DNA of 64,000 nt from Cupriavidus metallidurans CH34 (GCF_000196015.1 NC_007971.2:1-64000), one strand, 5' to 3'. Counted from the first letter of the stretch, positions 38,982 through 47,638 are shown. The notes: a model not told the origin generated them from the letters alone. Translations and numbers: made by a program.

Positions 38982-39806
38982 ATGTACTTGCCCAGGAGGG
39001 AAACATTGAAGTCAGTTCGCAGCCTGATCAAGGCAAAGGATGGGGCGGTGCGCTTTTGCGGCGTGGAAATGCCGCCGGAGACCGTTGATGGCCTGCGTGC
39101 AGTGCGCCGAGCGGCGTATGCCGCGTCACAGTTGACCGAGGAATCCTGTCGGTCGTTGCGGATGCTCGGTCTCATTGAGCCAGCTGCAGGCGCAAGTACG
39201 GGGGAAGGGGGCGATGCCATGCGTGATGGCGCCTCGCTGAAGCTCACCGTGTTGGGTGCCCTGGTGTTGCGCGTACTCGAAAGGCCGGAGGCTATTCGCG
39301 AGGATACAAATACGACTGTATTTCCAGCAGATCCGGCCGTCTATGCGCTGGAGGCCAGTGCGGCGATCGCGCTCAGCAGGCTGTTTGCCGACAGGCGCGA
39401 AGAAACTCTGGCCATCGAGCTTGCGTTCCAAGCAGGCTATGCCAGCTACCCAAACCCTGACCCTTCACCGTTGGTCGCCGGCGATATCGCACTGGCGAAG
39501 AACTGGAAGGCCGGCTGGGGCCAACGTGAGTATGAGTTGCGACCGCTCACGCGAGAGGATCTTCAAGCCAAGATCCGCGAGATGTCGGCGCTGGCTAACC
39601 AGGGATGTGGCCAGTTCTACGAGCTCTACGAGCAGCGATTCACCAGCATGGTGGATGGATGGCTCCCAGATCTGCGAGACGGCGAAAGGGCGGTTGCTCT
39701 TGAACTGTTGAAAGGAGAGTCGTATTCCCCTGATGCCGATGGGCACTGGACTTATGACGCCGAGGAGAACGACATCCACTTCGTGCCCAAGGACGGGGCT
39801 CGATGA
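38982..39806 (+). CDS. Hypothetical protein, 274 residues
   Basis: AGGTGGAA precedes the ATG. Soluble, mixed alpha/beta, acidic C-terminus. Unrecognised. Overlaps the next gene by four bases. A variant plasmid motif (TACGCGATATGAA, 38954-38966) lies just upstream. Confidence 0.6.
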   Translation: MYLPRRETLKSVRSLIKAKDGAVRFCGVEMPPETVDGLRAVRRAAYAASQLTEESCRSLRMLGLIEPAAGASTGEGGDAMRDGASLKLTVLGALVLRVLERPEAIREDTNTTVFPADPAVYALEASAAIALSRLFADRREETLAIELAFQAGYASYPNPDPSPLVAGDIALAKNWKAGWGQREYELRPLTREDLQAKIREMSALANQGCGQFYELYEQRFTSMVDGWLPDLRDGERAVALELLKGESYSPDADGHWTYDAEENDIHFVPKDGAR

Positions 39807-40660
39807 TGGCCATCGTGTTCATTGAAGGCGGCGCGGTGGATCGGATCGTCGTGCGGGGGAACTCCATCCAGGGCGTGCACTTTGAGGAGGCTGCCTATGT
39901 GGCGTTGGCCGAGTACCAAAAGTACTTGCCGAAGGCCCGCGCAGTCCCGATCATCAGCACGCTGTCCCAGCCTCGTGCTTCGACGCCGACGGCCGTCGCT
40001 GCATCGCCTGCCTATGTGGCGGAACTGGCGCCCCTGGCGCTGGGTGACTCAGCAGTTGACGCGAGCATCCGTGCGGCCATGTCAGCCGGCGTTGTCCTGA
40101 ACTCAGTCGATGCTGACGAGATCAGGACGGCAATGGCCAAGTGCGATGATCTGACCAGGCGAGCGACGCGGCTGTTGCGCCTAGCGTCGGACCCGATGAG
40201 GAAGGGAAACGCGTTCCCCATGGGGGTCGGGTTCACGAAAATGACGAAGCGGGCATCCCAGCGTATCGACGCCTCTGTCCGACGTGCCGGCGAAGCGAGC
40301 GAGTTGCTTCGTCGAGCTGACAGCGCCCGCCGCTACGCGGAAGGCCTGCTGGCCGGAGAGAACACCTTTGCCGCTCGGCAGCGAGCGACCGCGGCGCAGG
40401 AAGAACTGCAGCGTCGGGTCGTTGGCGAACTTCTTCGGTGGGCCAAAGGGCGATCCATACTGAAGTTGGGCGTATTGCGCGTGAACCGCGATGGGGCGGG
40501 GTATCCCGTATCCTTTACGGTTTCTGGTGGCAATGTCTCGGCCGGCTTTGGCGACAAAGTTGACGTCGTTCGCGCGTTCTTTCGCGGTAACAAGGAGGCG
40601 TTTTGCACTCTGGTTGACCAGTTGCGCGGGTCTGAGTTGGCTGGCGTAGGTCAGACCTAA
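39803..40660 (+). CDS. Hypothetical protein, 285 residues
   Basis: ATGA overlap with the previous gene. The middle (about 150-215, ASQRIDASVRRAGEASELLRR and following Arg/Ala-rich helix) resembles the helical part of DUF3560-type plasmid proteins. N-terminus is a short beta unit. Function unknown. Confidence 0.55.
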   Translation: MMAIVFIEGGAVDRIVVRGNSIQGVHFEEAAYVALAEYQKYLPKARAVPIISTLSQPRASTPTAVAASPAYVAELAPLALGDSAVDASIRAAMSAGVVLNSVDADEIRTAMAKCDDLTRRATRLLRLASDPMRKGNAFPMGVGFTKMTKRASQRIDASVRRAGEASELLRRADSARRYAEGLLAGENTFAARQRATAAQEELQRRVVGELLRWAKGRSILKLGVLRVNRDGAGYPVSFTVSGGNVSAGFGDKVDVVRAFFRGNKEAFCTLVDQLRGSELAGVGQT

Positions 40661-40670
40661 CTACCTGATG

Positions 40671-40707
40671 GCCACCGTATCCTCTCGATACGGTGGCTTC
40701 TTTCTTC
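40671..40707 (+). terminator. Intrinsic terminator
   Basis: GCCACCGTATC and GATACGGTGGC perfect 11-bp stem over five bases, then TTCTTTCTTC. Confidence 0.85.
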
Positions 40708-40810
40708 AAGGTTCGTGCTTTGCGTTCCGTGAACTTGACCAAAGATACAAGCGACATTTGATCACGGCTGATTGCCATTACCTTGTACCAAGACAACGTG
40801 GAGCACCATC

Positions 40811-41287
40811 GTGAGGAAGATTCTGATTCTGGCAGTTCAGCTTGCAGGAGTACTTCTGTGCGGCCAGGTATTCGGAGCGTCGATCGACGAAACCGTAGGC
40901 ATGGTTGCGCAGACTCGCCAGACGACGGTCGCGACCATCAACGGACGCGACGCCGAGATCATCTATGTCGGTCGGTTCGGGGACTGTGACTCCGTGGCGG
41001 TGCGCTCGGGAAAGCACTATCAGCATTTTCGGGTGTGCAGCGGTAAAGTCCAGGCCCGTAATACCGTGGCGCCAAGTTGGGCCGACGATCAGGGCAGCCA
41101 GCGAGTTTTGGCTGCAGTGGTTCGGAACGCGATCTTCTACGGCCAGTCTGCGCAAGTGGACGAGAACGGGTACCTCATTACCGCAAGGACGCTAGGGGCG
41201 GTAGAGGCCTCCTGCAAAAATGTTGAGGTCGTCATCAGTTATGATGGAGACCTGGTCGACAGAGGCCTCAAGCGGATCTGCGGCTGA
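40811..41287 (+). CDS. Exported hypothetical protein, 158 residues
   Basis: GTG start with GTGGAG upstream. Signal peptide (MRKILILAVQLAGVLLCGQV, cleavage near FGA 23). The mature domain has three Cys. Unrecognised. First of the single-gene units, with its own terminator. Confidence 0.65.
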   Translation: MRKILILAVQLAGVLLCGQVFGASIDETVGMVAQTRQTTVATINGRDAEIIYVGRFGDCDSVAVRSGKHYQHFRVCSGKVQARNTVAPSWADDQGSQRVLAAVVRNAIFYGQSAQVDENGYLITARTLGAVEASCKNVEVVISYDGDLVDRGLKRICG

Positions 41288-41312
41288 TATCCGCTAAGTC
41301 CAAACCTGGAGT

Positions 41313-41350
41313 GCCCCTCACCACAACGGTTGAGGGGCATTCTCTTTTTT
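41313..41350 (+). terminator. Intrinsic terminator
   Basis: GCCCCTCA and TGAGGGGC stem, followed by ATTCTCTTTTTT. Confidence 0.85.
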
Positions 41351-41404
41351 CCCTCCTCTAGAACCCCTTGAGGGCCAGTCAATCTACGCACTCATGTCGA
41401 GCAT

Positions 41405-41435
41405 CTCCTCCCTGCAAGAACAACCCTTACAGGAG
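41405..41435 (+). promoter_or_regulatory. SD-masking leader A
   Basis: CTCCT (41405-41409) can pair with AGGAG (41431-41435), the ribosome site of the next gene. The loop carries GCAAG. CCTGC (41411) with GCAGG (41435) is a competing pairing. Confidence 0.45.
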
Positions 41436-41443
41436 CAGGCGTT

Positions 41444-41809
41444 ATGGCACAAAAAATTGTACGTTGGCGTTCCAACTATCGCGGCGAGGCCCGGTTCGAC
41501 GTCGTTGCTGGACCTCTGGCCGGCGAGACGGTAGCGGTGCGGTTCCTGAAACCGGACTACTACGAAAAGGACTTCCGTGACAACGCTGGCGGCGTCTTCC
41601 TGCCGGACTGGGGGGTCTACACTCGAGAAGTGATGTCATCCGTTGGTATTGTCCGCAGCACGCTGCATCCCGCGGGTTTGCCGACTGACATCGTGGAAGC
41701 CGTGAACGCCGATTTCGACGATCTCCGGGCGTCTTCCGATCCCGGGATCTTCTTCGGCCCCTTCTTGAACGGTCGCTACGACCCGCAGGTTGGCTGGGTC
41801 GCTCACTGA
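41444..41809 (+). CDS. Hypothetical protein, 121 residues
   Basis: ACAGGAGCAGG precedes the ATG. Aromatic-rich beta-type protein (FDVVAGPLAGETVAVRFLKPDYYEKDF). Unrecognised; single-gene unit between terminators. Confidence 0.6.
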   Translation: MAQKIVRWRSNYRGEARFDVVAGPLAGETVAVRFLKPDYYEKDFRDNAGGVFLPDWGVYTREVMSSVGIVRSTLHPAGLPTDIVEAVNADFDDLRASSDPGIFFGPFLNGRYDPQVGWVAH

Positions 41810-41823
41810 TCCCGCTTTCGTAA

Positions 41824-41868
41824 CCCCATCGACCCACCAGGTGACTGCTGTCAACTGGTGGGGTTTTT
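41824..41868 (+). terminator. Intrinsic terminator
   Basis: CCCACCAG and CTGGTGGG stem, then GTTTTT. A second terminator hairpin follows at 41944. Confidence 0.8.
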
Positions 41869-41943
41869 CATTCGGCCGGCCACAGTGCGGCCGGGATCTT
41901 ACTGCTGCTGTTCCACATCGCCGGACACTATCCAACCCGTCCA

Positions 41944-41986
41944 TGCCCATCGCGTTCCGACTCAGGAACCGGTGGGCATTTTTTAT
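41944..41986 (+). terminator. Second intrinsic terminator
   Basis: TGCCCA and TGGGCA outer stem with inner GTTCC/GGAAC, then six T. The 75 nt between the two terminators hold no gene; a short RNA is possible. Confidence 0.8.
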
Positions 41987-42128
41987 CTGTCGCGCACGAC
42001 GCCCGCGAGCGCCTCGGCGCCGGGCGGATGGCTGGGCTCCCCGTCGCGGGGGGCGGCGGGCGGTGGTGGTCTACAACAATCAACGCGGGGGGCGGTGTTC
42101 AAGACTTAGTCGCGCCTGTTCCTCATCA

Positions 42129-42157
42129 CTCCGGGCAAGTCCAACTTCCATCCGGAG
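42129..42157 (+). promoter_or_regulatory. SD-masking leader B
   Basis: CTCCGG (42129-42134) pairs perfectly with CCGGAG (42152-42157), which is the ribosome site, over a 17-nt loop starting GCAAG. Confidence 0.55.
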
Positions 42158-42164
42158 ATCCCAA

Positions 42165-42818
42165 ATGCAAGACCAGTTCTATGTTCTTTACTCGCCCACC
42201 GAAGCCGCGGCTCTGACCGATGCTACACCTGGTGAGCACGGGGCCGGCTTCTGGTCGGCAGAGGATGGCTGGTCGAGCTTTGACAAGGCGACCCGTTACG
42301 CTGCCGGCCTGCGCGAGATTCTTCCGTTCCCGAAGAGCCTTGGCGACGATGCAGGCTGGGTGCTCGTCGACAGCATCCTGTTCCTGGCGCTGGCGAAGCG
42401 CTACTCGGAAGATCCGCAGCTTTCCGAGCAGCTTGATCGCCTTGCCGATCGTTATGCCGACGAGGTTATCGGCGGTCACCCGGAGCGTTTCAACTCCGTG
42501 GAGATCCAAGGCGTACGCAATGAGCACTCTCCGCGAGATGCCGGCGGCGGCATCGTCGAGCTCGACAACGTCGATCCCCAGTTCTATTCCGTCTATCTGC
42601 ACTACAAGCCGGAAGAAGAATGTGGGAGCGATTGCGTTGGCGACTTCGCCACGTACGAAGGCGCGGTTCAGTATGCCAACGAACTCGCCGAAGAGAATGG
42701 ATGGGCAATCCTTGATCTCGTCACCGAGCACGGCAGGACGCCGCGGTGGGAGCCAAGCCATTCCGTTCCGCGCGTGCTTCCTGTGCGCGGTCGTCATGAC
42801 CTCTCCGTTCAAATCTAA
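42165..42818 (+). CDS. Hypothetical protein, 217 residues
   Basis: Start at the ATG eight bases after the masked CCGGAG. Acidic soluble protein, residues 60-100 helical (LAKRYSEDPQLSEQLDRLADRY). Unrecognised. The same frame stays protein-like for about 60 codons after its TAA. Confidence 0.6.
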   Translation: MQDQFYVLYSPTEAAALTDATPGEHGAGFWSAEDGWSSFDKATRYAAGLREILPFPKSLGDDAGWVLVDSILFLALAKRYSEDPQLSEQLDRLADRYADEVIGGHPERFNSVEIQGVRNEHSPRDAGGGIVELDNVDPQFYSVYLHYKPEEECGSDCVGDFATYEGAVQYANELAEENGWAILDLVTEHGRTPRWEPSHSVPRVLPVRGRHDLSVQI

Positions 42819-43004
42819 CCAACACACTCTTCCCAATCCTACGGAAAGCTCGAGGAGGGCTCCCCAGCCTGGCTGCGAGCGACCTTCGACACTGAACACC
42901 CAGATCATCCCAGGTCGGCGTGGCGATCAGAGGTAGCAAACGATGACACCCTGCTCGGATATTGGGAATGGGTGTTCCACAGCATCGAAGGCGCAGCAGT
43001 CTGA
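42819..43004 (+). pseudogene. Gene fragment without start
   Basis: Reads YGKLEEGSPAWLRATFDTEH and on to WEWVFHSIEGAAV before TGA, clearly protein-like, but no start codon is in frame after the TAA at 42816. An ATG in another frame at 42798 could have been its start before a frameshift near 42835. Otherwise it is the old end of the 217-residue gene after a nonsense change. Confidence 0.35.
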
Positions 43005-43060
43005 GTCCGGGGCAAACAGCCTGGCACCGCGGCTGAGGCACCCACCCGCAACATAACCAC

Positions 43061-43110
43061 GTGCTGGCTACCAGCACACACGGCCGCTCACTATGTGAGC
43101 GGCATTTTCT
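43061..43110 (+). terminator. Tandem hairpins ending in a terminator
   Basis: GTGCTGG-CTA-CCAGCAC (43061-43077), then GCCGCTCA/TGAGCGGC (43083-43103) followed by ATTTTCTTT. Confidence 0.8.
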
Positions 43111-43118
43111 TTGCGCGT

Positions 43119-43207
43119 TCCTGATCTGCATTCCCTTCTGCAAGGGTTTTCCACTTAACCGCCAAATGCCTCGCACCCCGTGCGGGGCGAGCGGCTGGCT
43201 ATCAGGA
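43119..43207 (+). promoter_or_regulatory. SD-masking leader C (long form)
   Basis: TCCTGAT (43119-43125) pairs with ATCAGGA (43201-43207), covering the AGGAG ribosome site. Inside are CCCTT-CTGC-AAGGG (43133-43146) and a GC-rich hairpin, CCCC-GTGC-GGGG (43176-43187). The same architecture precedes the gene at 45234. Confidence 0.65.
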
Positions 43208-43215
43208 GCAAAGAA

Positions 43216-45009
43216 ATGGTTGACACAAAGACGATCGAGCTGTTCAGGCGTGACGAAATGGTCTTCACCGTGCAGGAACTGATCGAGAAGGCCTTGGCAG
43301 CGATCGGGGCCCTGTTCGCCGGCGGCCATCCGATTATTGTGGCCTACAGCGGAGGGAAGGACAGTTCTGTGGTGGCTGCCTTGGTTCTCCACGCGGCAGT
43401 TTTGGCAAAGGCGTCTGGGGGCAATCCACTGGTCATCGTGACGACAGGGGATACTGGCGTCGAGTCACCTGAGTCCCAGTCCTTGTACCAGGCTGAGACG
43501 GCGAAGATGCGGCGGTTTGCGAAGGATCACGGCGTTCGGCTTCTTACGAAGACGGTTCAGCCCACGCTGCTCTCGACCTGGCAGTTGAAGATTCTGAGCG
43601 GCCGAGGCCTTCCAAGCTTCCCGGGCTCTCAAAGTGACTGTTCTGTCGATCTCAAGATTCATCCTCAGCGCATGTTCCGACGCAAGCTGTTCAGAAAGCT
43701 TGCTCAGGAGAAGCTCCGCGAGCCCGTAACGTGTCTGGGCACCCGCCTGGACGAGGGCCAACGCCGCGCCGCTGCCATGCTTGTCCGCGGTGACCGCTCG
43801 GACGTGCCGGTTCGCAACAAGGACGGCGAGCTGATCCTCAGTCCGGTTCGGGTATGGAGCACCGACGATATATGGGAGGCCATCGCAATCTACGGCGGTC
43901 AGCAGTACCCATCGTTCTCGGACTTCGAAGAAACGAAACGCGTGTATGCACATTCCTCAGGCACGTCGTGCGCAGTTGTCGCTGATGCAATCTATGAGGG
44001 CGGCGAGAAGCGCGGGAAGGGCGGCTGTGGTGCTCGACTCGGGTGCCACGTGTGCCAAGTTGCGGAGGACAAATCGCTCGCCAACATGATCGAGTACGAC
44101 GCGCGCTATGCTTACGCCAAAGGGCTGAACCTGCTGAACCGTTTCATCCGCAATACTCGGTATGACTGGCAGAGGCGGCATTGGGTGGGGCGGACGATCA
44201 AAGAGGGTTGGGTCACAATCCAGCCGGATACTTACCATCCTTCAATGATTCGTGCGCTCACGCGCTACATGCTGCAGCTGGACTACGACGAAGAGTTGCG
44301 TGCAGCGAGTGCTGGTGAGCAGCCGAAGTTCAGGCTGCTTCCGCTGGATGTCATGATCGCTGTGGACGCAATGCAATCTCTGAACGGCGTGGCCATGCCA
44401 TTCTCGGTCTGGGCAGACCATCGGGACATCAGGCAACGAGGAGTCCGCTACGATGTGCCAGATGTGCCGGCAGTCAAGCAAAGCCCGATACCTGTTGCGC
44501 GGTTCCTGCATGTTGGCAAGGAGTGGGATTCGACGGCTGGCAATGCAACATGGACTGGCCTGCGTGACCCGTATTTTGAGGCTCTCACCGAGAGAAGTGG
44601 ATGTGCGCCGGAGCTGACGACCCTACGGGACGGAAAGCTTGCGTGGGCCGTGGAGACGGAGCCTACTTTCTCGGTGGACCTCGAGAGTGCCTGCTTTATC
44701 GAGGACTTCGAGGTGGACCGATTGCTCCGAATGCATGATCAGGGAGTGATGCCGGGCGGAGTTACCACAGGGTACCTTTGGTACTTGTCTTACGGGTGTC
44801 TCTCCCTGTCACACGCGCAGCAGAACGAACACGATGCGATCTGCCGTCGTACCGCACACAAGGATCGTCTCGGTATTACCTGTGAGTACGACATAGACGC
44901 ACTCATTGGTCGGTCGGTCGGGTTTGCCGATTTACCGCCTGAAGCCCGGGTTGCATGGGGCGGGAAGGCGACAACGGCATCGGCACAAGTCGATCTCTTG
45001 TTCAATTAA
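43216..45009 (+). CDS. PAPS-reductase/DndC-like ATP pyrophosphatase family protein
   Basis: 597 residues. The PP-loop SGGKDSS (45-51) marks an N-type ATP pyrophosphatase of the phosphoadenosine-phosphosulfate reductase superfamily. A Cys cluster near 280 (GGCGARLGCHVCQ) is what DndC-like proteins use to hold a 4Fe-4S cluster. DndC takes part in DNA phosphorothioation, but none of dndBDE or a cysteine desulfurase is in the window. Sulfur transfer to DNA, RNA or a metabolite is possible. Expression is probably gated by the leader upstream. Confidence 0.75.
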   Translation: MVDTKTIELFRRDEMVFTVQELIEKALAAIGALFAGGHPIIVAYSGGKDSSVVAALVLHAAVLAKASGGNPLVIVTTGDTGVESPESQSLYQAETAKMRRFAKDHGVRLLTKTVQPTLLSTWQLKILSGRGLPSFPGSQSDCSVDLKIHPQRMFRRKLFRKLAQEKLREPVTCLGTRLDEGQRRAAAMLVRGDRSDVPVRNKDGELILSPVRVWSTDDIWEAIAIYGGQQYPSFSDFEETKRVYAHSSGTSCAVVADAIYEGGEKRGKGGCGARLGCHVCQVAEDKSLANMIEYDARYAYAKGLNLLNRFIRNTRYDWQRRHWVGRTIKEGWVTIQPDTYHPSMIRALTRYMLQLDYDEELRAASAGEQPKFRLLPLDVMIAVDAMQSLNGVAMPFSVWADHRDIRQRGVRYDVPDVPAVKQSPIPVARFLHVGKEWDSTAGNATWTGLRDPYFEALTERSGCAPELTTLRDGKLAWAVETEPTFSVDLESACFIEDFEVDRLLRMHDQGVMPGGVTTGYLWYLSYGCLSLSHAQQNEHDAICRRTAHKDRLGITCEYDIDALIGRSVGFADLPPEARVAWGGKATTASAQVDLLFN

Positions 45010-45014
45010 ACACT

Positions 45015-45056
45015 CCCCGGGGGCGTATCCACGCTGCCCGGGGATTTTTCTTTTCC
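45015..45056 (+). terminator. Intrinsic terminator
   Basis: CCCCGGG and CCCGGGG stem over about 16 nt, then ATTTTTCTTTT. Confidence 0.85.
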
Positions 45057-45137
45057 GGTACGCTGTGGCGCGCATGGTGATCGGGCAGCGGGCCGCCGCA
45101 GAGGAGGGTTACGGCAAGGTGGCGTCCCCTTTCTGTT

Positions 45138-45227
45138 CTCCTGATCTACATCTCTTCTCGCAAGGACTTCCCAACAACCCCCAGGGCGTTCCGTGCCTTT
45201 GGGGCGCGGGCGACTGGATATCAGGAG
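45138..45227 (+). promoter_or_regulatory. SD-masking leader D (long form)
   Basis: CTCCTGAT (45138-45145) pairs with ATCAGGAG (45220-45227). Inside, TCTT/AAGG around CTCGC and a CCCC(A)/(T)GGGG hairpin match leader C in position, with different bases in the inner stems. Confidence 0.65.
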
Positions 45228-45233
45228 CATATT

Positions 45234-45662
45234 GTGCTGAATGCAATCTCGAACGAAACGACAGCTGGACTTGAACTGGCGGTTGCACTGGAGCTGTTCT
45301 GTGTAACTCTGGATTGGCAGCCTGGCGACGACGAGCAAGGCGACTACTCGGTATCCGTCTGGGCAGTCGACGAGGACGATGCCATTCGTCAGGTGGCAGA
45401 AGAAATGGCTGACTCCGGCGAGAAGAGCTTCGAGACCGAGGCAGAACGTGTGGCGTACATCCAGTGCGTCATCGACGGAGCTGGACAGTATGCCGCGGAA
45501 CATGTCAAGAACAGGTTGCTCAGTGATCTCGACAATCTGCTGAAGAACGATCGTCCGGAAGCACTGAAGGCAATCAAGGCCATCTTGGATGGTGCAGATC
45601 CAGCTGGCAGCACGACGCCGGCGGCCGACGATGCAAAGCGGAGCGATCCGCCTGCGCAGTAG
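45234..45662 (+). CDS. Acidic hypothetical protein, 142 residues
   Basis: GTG start seven bases after the masked AGGAG. Acidic, helical (DDAIRQVAEEMADSGEKSF), with Pro/Thr-rich end. Unrecognised. Confidence 0.6.
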   Translation: MLNAISNETTAGLELAVALELFCVTLDWQPGDDEQGDYSVSVWAVDEDDAIRQVAEEMADSGEKSFETEAERVAYIQCVIDGAGQYAAEHVKNRLLSDLDNLLKNDRPEALKAIKAILDGADPAGSTTPAADDAKRSDPPAQ

Positions 45663-45720
45663 GCACTGCGCATTTCAAAACTCGTCGCATCGACTAGCAC
45701 TCTAGTAGTGCAACTCAGAA

Positions 45721-45759
45721 CCCCGTTCATCCGAAAGATGAGCGGGGCTTTTTGTTTTT
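45721..45759 (+). terminator. Intrinsic terminator
   Basis: CCCCG(T)TCATC and GATGA(G)CGGGG stem over CGAAA, then TTTTTGTTTTT. A GCACT/AGTGC hairpin lies just before. Confidence 0.85.
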
Positions 45760-45797
45760 GGCCGGAGCTTCTGGTTGTGGACGTGTGTGACTCATTC

Positions 45798-45844
45798 CCA
45801 TTGGCAAGGACAAGGGGGAATGCCCCTACCAACCCTACCAATGG
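45798..45844 (+). promoter_or_regulatory. SD-masking leader E
   Basis: CCATTGG (45798-45804) pairs with CCAATGG (45838-45844), overlapping the GGAG ribosome site. The loop holds GCAAGGAC and a GGGG/CCCC hairpin. Confidence 0.6.
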
Positions 45845-45854
45845 AGTAAACAGC

Positions 45855-46310
45855 ATGATCGAATCCGCAAACACCGAAGTGAATGGCTTTTCGTCAACAA
45901 AGCTGCCGGTCGACCGTGACCTGATCAAATCGCAGCGCCTTCTCAACATGATTGAGGTTGTGGAAGTCCTCCATGCCCCGGACGGTGAGCGAACGCTCTG
46001 GCAGATGCTGGTTGACGCCGGCGCTGACATCGATCGAATCATTTTCCGAGATGTCGATGACCTCCAGGCCGAACGTGCGCCTGCCCTGCAGTTTCGCGTG
46101 GATACCTCGAAACTGAAGGGTTTTTTGGTCCTCGAGCATGCCCCTGGTCAGCACGGACTCCGTATTTTGGTCCAGACTGAGGGAACGATGGTGCTGAAGG
46201 TGGTCCATGCGGGGGTTCTCCTGCGCGACCTCGCGACGAAAATCGCTCACCTGATCGACGACGGTACCCGCCGGAACGAGCCCGCTAGCCGCGTGATCGT
46301 AAAGGAGTAA
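45855..46310 (+). CDS. Hypothetical protein, 151 residues
   Basis: ATG ten bases after the masked GGAG. Soluble alpha/beta protein; residues 55-120 form a plausible compact domain (DRIIFRDVDDLQAERAPALQF). Unrecognised. Confidence 0.6.
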   Translation: MIESANTEVNGFSSTKLPVDRDLIKSQRLLNMIEVVEVLHAPDGERTLWQMLVDAGADIDRIIFRDVDDLQAERAPALQFRVDTSKLKGFLVLEHAPGQHGLRILVQTEGTMVLKVVHAGVLLRDLATKIAHLIDDGTRRNEPASRVIVKE

Positions 46311-46316
46311 CCCATG

Positions 46317-46350
46317 GCCCCGGCGCACATAGTGCCCGGGGTTTTTCTTT
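46317..46350 (+). terminator. Intrinsic terminator
   Basis: GCCCCGG and CCGGGGT stem, then TTTTCTTT. Confidence 0.8.
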
Positions 46351-46483
46351 GTCTGGAGCCATCGCGGCGGGGCGGCGGCTCCCTCCTGCGGCAACTCGTG
46401 CGTGCTGCCGGGTATGCCGCGATGTTGATCATTCCGGCATATCAGGCCAGATCCGAGGCCTCAATTCTTCAGAAGGAACAAGA

Positions 46484-46963
46484 ATGTCTACCTCCAGGCA
46501 AGTCGATTTTCAGGAGCTTTGTCCTCATTGTGGGCAGGATTGCCTTGCAACGTTGTATGAGGACAATTTTGGGTACGAGTCCTCGGCGGCGCATTGTCAC
46601 GGCTGCGGCTACCGAGTCGCGGTCGATATCGGAGATGGTGGCGGCGTAGACGCAAGTATCCAGACGAACAAGCTTGGCGGCATGATCGTCTCAGGCTGCA
46701 TCGTGGACGGAGAGTCATGCTGCTCGATGACGCTTGGGAGCCTGATCGGAGGACAGACAATGCGTGATCGCGAGATCAGCAATGGCAGTCCCCCTGCCTG
46801 GTTCGCCTTTGTCGACGATGTTGGCGTAACGGTCCTTCGTGGCGCTCCTGCCGACGATCCGGCCTTTGCCGATATTGTCCTGGACGCGCGGAAACGGCTC
46901 GACGAGCTGGAAGTCGTCGCCGACGAGCAGCTTCAGGACATTCCTGAGCCTGTGGCACTCTAA
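46484..46963 (+). CDS. Zinc-ribbon-containing hypothetical protein, 159 residues
   Basis: Start after AAGGAACAAGA. Residues 12-45 have CPHCGQDC and, about 25 residues on, CHGCGY, the knuckle pair of a zinc ribbon. The rest is soluble and unrecognised. A TTCTT/AAGGAA hairpin can cover the ribosome site. Confidence 0.6.
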   Translation: MSTSRQVDFQELCPHCGQDCLATLYEDNFGYESSAAHCHGCGYRVAVDIGDGGGVDASIQTNKLGGMIVSGCIVDGESCCSMTLGSLIGGQTMRDREISNGSPPAWFAFVDDVGVTVLRGAPADDPAFADIVLDARKRLDELEVVADEQLQDIPEPVAL

Positions 46964-46969
46964 CCAACG

Positions 46970-47010
46970 ACGGCCCGTCCACTCTCGCGAGTGACGGGCC
47001 ATTTTCTCTT
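46970..47010 (+). terminator. Intrinsic terminator
   Basis: GGCCCGTC and GACGGGCC outer stem, ACTC/GAGT inner stem, then ATTTTCTCTT. Confidence 0.85.
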
Positions 47011-47103
47011 CTGATCGGCCGGCTTGTGTGCACCTGCGCTTCATATCAAGAGGCAAGGAGTAGAGCCTGCACCAGGCTAGAATTTCTCGAACAGGAGATT
47101 GAT

Positions 47104-47418
47104 ATGGATCACACCTTTGAAACTGGCGCCGAGATCGAGGGTTTCCTACGATCGGAGGGCCTTACGGATGCCTCGACCGGAGGAGGGTACTCGGGCTGGT
47201 TCCTCGAGCTCCAAGGGCAATCGGGACCCTGGCAGATCATGATCTCTGACTGGACGACCGATAGCACCAACTTGCAGCCGGGCAAACCCATCGGAATCGC
47301 GCTCTACGCACCCGGTGGTGTCGAAACACAAGCCGAGGTGTTGCCCAATGCCGATGGCTTGCGGGATGCGCTGAAGCGGTTCAAGGATGCCGGCGTACAG
47401 CAGTTCGGTACCGTCTAA
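47104..47418 (+). CDS. Hypothetical protein, 104 residues
   Basis: CAGGAGATTGAT precedes the ATG; TCTC/GAGA (around 47087) can mask it and GGCAAGGAG lies upstream. Beta-rich soluble protein (GWFLELQGQSGPWQIMISDW). Unrecognised. Confidence 0.6.
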   Translation: MDHTFETGAEIEGFLRSEGLTDASTGGGYSGWFLELQGQSGPWQIMISDWTTDSTNLQPGKPIGIALYAPGGVETQAEVLPNADGLRDALKRFKDAGVQQFGTV

Positions 47419-47434
47419 GGCTGAGGAGCTAAAC

Positions 47435-47554
47435 ATGGTCATCCGTGCCAAGGCAGGTACAACGTTTGTCTACGAACTCAATGGCTTCCGCCTAACTGAC
47501 CATCTGGTCAACGGAGAGTGGGTCACCGTCAAGGTTGAACCGCTACCGGCATAA
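47435..47554 (+). CDS. Small hypothetical protein, 39 residues
   Basis: GAGGAG precedes the ATG, 16 bp after the previous gene and before a terminator. Product is a small beta-type peptide (AGTTFVYELNGFRLTDHLVN). Unrecognised, but context and ribosome site support it. Confidence 0.55.
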   Translation: MVIRAKAGTTFVYELNGFRLTDHLVNGEWVTVKVEPLPA

Positions 47555-47574
47555 CCTGATCGCACCGCGATCGC

Positions 47575-47618
47575 AGCCTCCAGCTCACGATGTGTGACTG
47601 GAGGCTTTTCTTTTTTTG
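47575..47618 (+). terminator. Intrinsic terminator
   Basis: AGCCTCCAG and CTGGAGGCT perfect 9-bp stem, then TTTCTTTTTTT. Confidence 0.9.
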
Positions 47619-47638
47619 AGTACCGCTCCGTGTGAAAC

